This document shows, in pieces, positions 60,875 through 64,000 of a stretch of 64,000 nt of DNA (positions are counted from its first letter, which is position 1; the number at the start of each line of letters is the position of its first letter). The notes below the pieces were generated by a model, which was not told the DNA's origin, searched no databases, and was given only the letters and a program-made list of their open reading frames with translations. The translations under genes and the position numbers were made by a program. The stretch covers positions 620,001-684,000 of the forward strand of contig NZ_CP043641.1 of assembly GCF_014217625.1 (NCBI RefSeq). The letters run 5' to 3'. This DNA is from Leifsonia shinshuensis. Lineage in GTDB: Bacteria; Actinomycetota; Actinomycetes; Actinomycetales; Microbacteriaceae.

Positions 60875-62310
60875 TCCGCGCGTTCCGGGCGAACGCGCGC
60901 GACCACCGCGCCAGCGCCCTCGTCTCCGCCCTGTCCTCCGCCTTCGGTGTGGCGCTGCTGGCCTGCACCAACGTGCTCGGCGCGTACATCGAGGCGTCGC
61001 CGATGGGGGAGCACGGCTCCGCCCGCTTCGCGCTCGCGCTCGTCGCCGGCATCTTCTTCGTCATCGCGGTGTTCGTCGGCGCCATCGTGACCACGAACAC
61101 GTTCGCGACCGTGATCGCCGGGCGCACCCGCACCATCGCGCTCATGCGCCTGCTCGGCTCCAGCTCGAAGGCGCAGCGTCGCTCCGTGGCGGGCGAGGGG
61201 CTCGCCGTCGGCGTGATCGGCGCGCTCACCGGCGGCGTGATCGCCGTGGTGCTCGCGCTGATCGCGGTGCGCGCGTTCATCTGGTGGGGCGTCCTCCCGG
61301 ACACCCTGTACCCCGTCATCACGCCGTCGCTGATCGGGCCGCCCGTCGTCGTCGTGCTCACCACGTGGGCTGCGTCGTGGATCGGCAGCCGCCGGGTGCT
61401 GACGGTGGCGCCGGTGGAGGCTCTCGGCGCGGCGCAGGAGCGGCCGTCGGCCGCCGTGCGCAGCACGGGACGCATCGTGGCCGCCGCGCTGCTCATCCTG
61501 CCCGGCGCCGCGCTGCTCGGTTTCGGCCTCCTGCTCGGGCTCGGCGCGTTCGCGAAGTCGGAGAACTCCGCTCTCGTGGAGTTCGGCCGCTACGGCGTGC
61601 TGATCGCGATGCTCGGCGGGCTGCTCTCCTTCACGGGGGTGATCGTCGCTGCACCGCTGTTCCTTCCCGCCGTGCTCCGCGCGGTCGGCCTCCTCTTCGG
61701 CAGGGGCGCGGCCGGACGCCTCGCGGCGGCCAACGCCGTGCGGAATCCGGAGCGCAGCTCGCGCACCGCGATCGGCCTGGTGATCGGCGTGACGCTCATC
61801 ACGATGTTCGTCGTCGCGACCCAGACCTGGCTGACGCTCATCCGCAGCGCCGCCGCGAAGGACCCGGAGCTCTATCAGGGCGCTGAGAGTGTGCTCACGG
61901 TCACCATGCTGGTGTTCAGCGGCCTGGTCGGCTTCTCCGCGGTGATCGCGGCCGTCGGCGTGGTCAACAGCCTGTCCCTGAGCGTGCTGCAGCGGCGGCG
62001 CGAGCTCGGGCTGCTCCGGGCGCTCGGGCTGAGCGCCGCGCAGGTGCGCCGGATGATCCTGGCCGAGAGCGCCCAGCTGACCGTCGCCGCAGTGTTCTCC
62101 GGGCTGGTGCTCGGTACCCTGTACGGCTGGATCGGCGCCCAGACACTGCTCGGCCAGCTGCCGGGCGGCGGCCTGGTCCCGCCGGCGGTGCCGTGGCTCT
62201 TCATCGGGTTGATCGTGCTCGCGGCGGCCGTCCTGGCCGTGGGGGCCTCGGTCGCGCCGACCCGCCGGGCCACCCGCGTGGCGCCGGTGGAGGCCCTCGC
62301 GGTCGAGTAG
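60871..62310 (+). CDS. FtsX/MacB-like ABC transporter permease
   Basis: A 479-residue permease with about eight membrane segments in two FtsX-type blocks. TIALMRLLGSSSKAQRRSVAGEGLAVG is the first FtsX loop and RRRELGLLRALGLSAAQVRRMILAES is the second, both diagnostic for the ATPase-contacting coupling helices. This double-FtsX type fits the MacB/BceB-like exporters for peptides, lipids or antibiotics. GTG overlaps the ATPase stop. With a two-component system just upstream, it resembles sensor-exporter modules in Firmicutes and Actinobacteria. Confidence 0.9.
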   Translation: MIRAFRANARDHRASALVSALSSAFGVALLACTNVLGAYIEASPMGEHGSARFALALVAGIFFVIAVFVGAIVTTNTFATVIAGRTRTIALMRLLGSSSKAQRRSVAGEGLAVGVIGALTGGVIAVVLALIAVRAFIWWGVLPDTLYPVITPSLIGPPVVVVLTTWAASWIGSRRVLTVAPVEALGAAQERPSAAVRSTGRIVAAALLILPGAALLGFGLLLGLGAFAKSENSALVEFGRYGVLIAMLGGLLSFTGVIVAAPLFLPAVLRAVGLLFGRGAAGRLAAANAVRNPERSSRTAIGLVIGVTLITMFVVATQTWLTLIRSAAAKDPELYQGAESVLTVTMLVFSGLVGFSAVIAAVGVVNSLSLSVLQRRRELGLLRALGLSAAQVRRMILAESAQLTVAAVFSGLVLGTLYGWIGAQTLLGQLPGGGLVPPAVPWLFIGLIVLAAAVLAVGASVAPTRRATRVAPVEALAVE

Positions 62311-62311
62311 C

Positions 62312-62336
62312 GAGCCTCCAGGTTTCCTGGACGCTC
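62312..62336 (+). terminator. Hairpin after the ABC permease
   Basis: GAGC (62312-62315) and CCAGG (62318-62322) pair with CCTGG (62326-62330) and GCTC (62333-62336), with a TTT loop. It lies directly after the stop codon. A second inverted repeat with AGCCT/AGGCT arms follows within 20 bases. Confidence 0.5.
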
Positions 62337-62460
62337 ATCAAGCCTCAGCTATCCGCAGGCTGGGTGTCCGATACTGGTGCACTGGCGCACCGACCCGTGC
62401 CCATCATCCCGTGCCGGAGCGCCTCCTGCACCCTCGAGAGGATCCACCCTGAACTGGCTC

Positions 62461-63741
62461 ATGACCCTGAGGATCGACAAACCGCCGTTCCTCATCGCGA
62501 TCGACATCGTCGCCGCGATCCTCGCGGTGTACCTGCTCGTGCGACCCACCTGGAAGCGCGTGCTCGCGGGGGTGATCGCCGCCGTCGGAGGAGGCCTGCT
62601 CGGCTGGTTCCTGGTCTGGCTGACGGACGACGTCTACAACCTGTTCGGCGTCGGGCTCACCCCGGTGACGACGATGTGGGTGGCCCTCGGCTGCGCGGGC
62701 GTGAGCCTGGCAATCGCGAACTTCTTCCGCTCGCGCTGGTGGCGCAAGGTGATCGCGGGCGTCAGCATCCCGGTGTTCCTGGTCGCGGCGTTCGCGGGCG
62801 TGAACGTCGACTTCGGCGCGTACCGCAACCTCAATGACGCGATCGGCGTCGTGCCGTACAAGGCGCTGGACCTGCACCACGAGCGCGGCGACGTGATCAC
62901 GGGCACAGCCTGGTCGGCCTCCACGACCCAGGCGGACCCGCCGGTGAAGGGCGAGATCGGCAAGGTAAAGATCCCGGGGACGCTGTCGAACTTCCCGGCC
63001 CGCGAGGCCGTGGTCTACCTGCCGCCGGTCGCGCTCGGCCCGAACCCGCCAGCGCTCCCCGTGCTCTATGCCCTCTCGGGTCAGCCCGGCGCGCCGGCCG
63101 ACATGTTCACGGCCGGACGGATCGGGACGTACCTCGACGCCTACGCCGCCAAGCACAACGGCTACGCGCCGATCGTGGTCGCGCCCGACCAGCTCGGCGG
63201 CCCCGGCCGCAACCCGATGTGCATCGACTCCCGGGCCTTCGGCGACTCGGCCACCTACCTGCTCAAGGACGTGCGCTCCTGGATCACCTCGCACCTGCGG
63301 GTGAGCAGCGACCCGTCGGCGTGGGGCGTCTTCGGCTACTCGCAGGGCGCCACCTGCGCCGCGCAGTTCGCAGCGAGCCGGCCCGACCTCTTCGGCTCGG
63401 CGCTCGCCTCCTCCAGCGAGCTCGGGCCGACGCTCGGCAACGTGACGCTCACGATCGCGACCGGCTTCGCGGGCTCGCACACCGCCTTCGAGGACGCCCA
63501 GCTCGGGCCGACCATGAAGGCGCACGCCCCCTACGCGAACACGCTGATGGTCTTCGGCGTGGGTCAGAACGACGCCAAGTACACTGCTTTCGCGAAGACG
63601 CTGCACTCGGACGCCGTCTCCGCCGGGATCCGCAGCGACCTTCTGATCTCGCCCGGGACGGCACACGATTGGAACACGGTGCGCTACACGCTGACGAACG
63701 GCTTCCCCGCGGTCGCCGCCCACATGGGGCTGGCTCCGTGA
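62461..63741 (+). CDS. Alpha/beta hydrolase-fold protein, esterase D-like, membrane anchored
   Basis: A 426-residue protein with four N-terminal membrane segments (IAIDIVAAILAVYLLV; LAGVIAAVGGGLLGWFLVWL; MWVALGCAGVSLAIANFF; VIAGVSIPVFLVAAFAGV) and an extracellular esterase-like domain. The nucleophile is Ser294 in FGYSQGATCAAQFA; AHDWNTVRYTLTNG holds the likely catalytic histidine. The fold resembles mycolyltransferase/esterase D; the substrate is unknown. ATG at 62461 is the first clear start, but GAGAGGA with ideal spacing precedes a CTG at 62449, so a non-AUG start is possible. Confidence 0.8.
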   Translation: MTLRIDKPPFLIAIDIVAAILAVYLLVRPTWKRVLAGVIAAVGGGLLGWFLVWLTDDVYNLFGVGLTPVTTMWVALGCAGVSLAIANFFRSRWWRKVIAGVSIPVFLVAAFAGVNVDFGAYRNLNDAIGVVPYKALDLHHERGDVITGTAWSASTTQADPPVKGEIGKVKIPGTLSNFPAREAVVYLPPVALGPNPPALPVLYALSGQPGAPADMFTAGRIGTYLDAYAAKHNGYAPIVVAPDQLGGPGRNPMCIDSRAFGDSATYLLKDVRSWITSHLRVSSDPSAWGVFGYSQGATCAAQFAASRPDLFGSALASSSELGPTLGNVTLTIATGFAGSHTAFEDAQLGPTMKAHAPYANTLMVFGVGQNDAKYTAFAKTLHSDAVSAGIRSDLLISPGTAHDWNTVRYTLTNGFPAVAAHMGLAP

Positions 63742-64000
63742 GCGATGCCGTGACCACGGGGGGAGGCACGCCGGCGAACGGCGGCGGGCCGGGGAACGGC
63801 GCGACCCAGGAGACGGTGCAGGAGGCCACCGCGACGCAGGAGCCTCCAGCGCGTCCGCCCGAGCCTCCCGCGCGCGCGTCCGGATTCGGCGGCGCGGTCC
63901 GGCGACTCGGCCGGCTGATCGCGACGCATCCCTTCACCGCAGCGCTGACGGCGCTGATCCTCGTGCTCGCTCTGGTCACCGGCCCGATCCACGGGCCGCA
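63738..64000 (+). CDS. Membrane protein, N-terminal part (truncated by window end)
   Basis: A GTG at 63738 overlaps the previous stop (GTGA) and opens a frame to the window end, 87 residues visible. The first 55 residues are a Gly-Thr-Pro-Ala-rich low-complexity region; then VRRLGRLIATHPFTAALTALILVLALVTGPIHGP contains the start of a hydrophobic helix. It looks like the N-terminus of a multi-span protein such as the rhomboid-like proteins that follow esterase genes in some Microbacteriaceae, but the visible part is not enough to name it. Confidence 0.5.
   Translation, partial: MSDAVTTGGGTPANGGGPGNGATQETVQEATATQEPPARPPEPPARASGFGGAVRRLGRLIATHPFTAALTALILVLALVTGPIHGP

Noticed and set aside
1..64000. 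tRNA or rRNA genes, insertion sequences, integrase or phage genes
   Set aside because: I looked for the conserved tRNA T-loop (GGTTCGA-type) with paired arms and for transposase motifs in all gaps and found nothing I could support.

Overview
The window is a 64-kb, very GC-rich piece of actinobacterial chromosome. Gene order, lipoprotein and Fe-S protein features and start-site style all fit the family Microbacteriaceae (a Leifsonia-like organism is my best guess; the genus is inference). It looks like core chromosome: there are no rRNA or tRNA genes, CRISPR arrays, insertion sequences, integrases or phage genes that I can support.

Layout. 1-4843: the 3' part of a spermidine/putrescine ABC importer (potA end, potB, potC), facing a gabT-asparaginase pair. 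4882-9354: an OsmC-type protein, a CGNR zinc-finger regulator, a phospholipid acyltransferase, a secreted protein of unknown function and a second GABA aminotransferase. 9420-16139: a lipoprotein FKBP isomerase, then dxr, an RseP-type site-2 protease, ispG and proS, the isoprenoid (MEP pathway) block. 16178-20374: a FUSC-family membrane protein, an AlkZ-like protein, an App1-type phosphatase and a TetR regulator. 20560-23876: an osmoprotectant (glycine betaine/choline type) ABC importer. 23901-26534: DedA protein with a TetR regulator, then a BlaR1/BlaI pair. 26630-32434: the cytochrome bd operon cydA-cydB-cydD-cydC. 32698-34912: divergent pabC and pabB (p-aminobenzoate). 34996-42238: leuS, comEA, comEC, holA and rpsT. 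42411-49925: an NAD-dependent epimerase, an amidohydrolase, lepA, two small DUF genes, hemW and two DUF4870 membrane proteins. 50146-57346: the hrcA-dnaJ-rsmE-HIT-phoH-ybeY-CNNM-era block conserved in Actinobacteria. 57439-62310: a histidine kinase/response regulator followed by an MacB-like ABC exporter. 62461-64000: an esterase-fold protein and the start of a membrane protein.

Three regulatory patterns stand out. First, many genes begin exactly 6-8 nt after a TANNNT-like -10 box with no ribosome binding site, that is, as predicted leaderless genes; I used this to choose starts. Second, two different families of palindromic DNA sit only between convergent genes: an ATTCG-N3-CGAAT family (seven copies at 32448-32684, two more at 6162-6214) and a 60-bp near-perfect inverted repeat (2426-2488 and 41810-41869). 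Third, two perfect 17-bp dyads of the BlaI type lie between blaI and cydA, suggesting that the BlaI/BlaR1 pair controls the respiratory bd oxidase. A CIRCE element precedes hrcA. One gene, comEC, has no in-frame stop before the next gene and runs 558 nt into holA in another frame.
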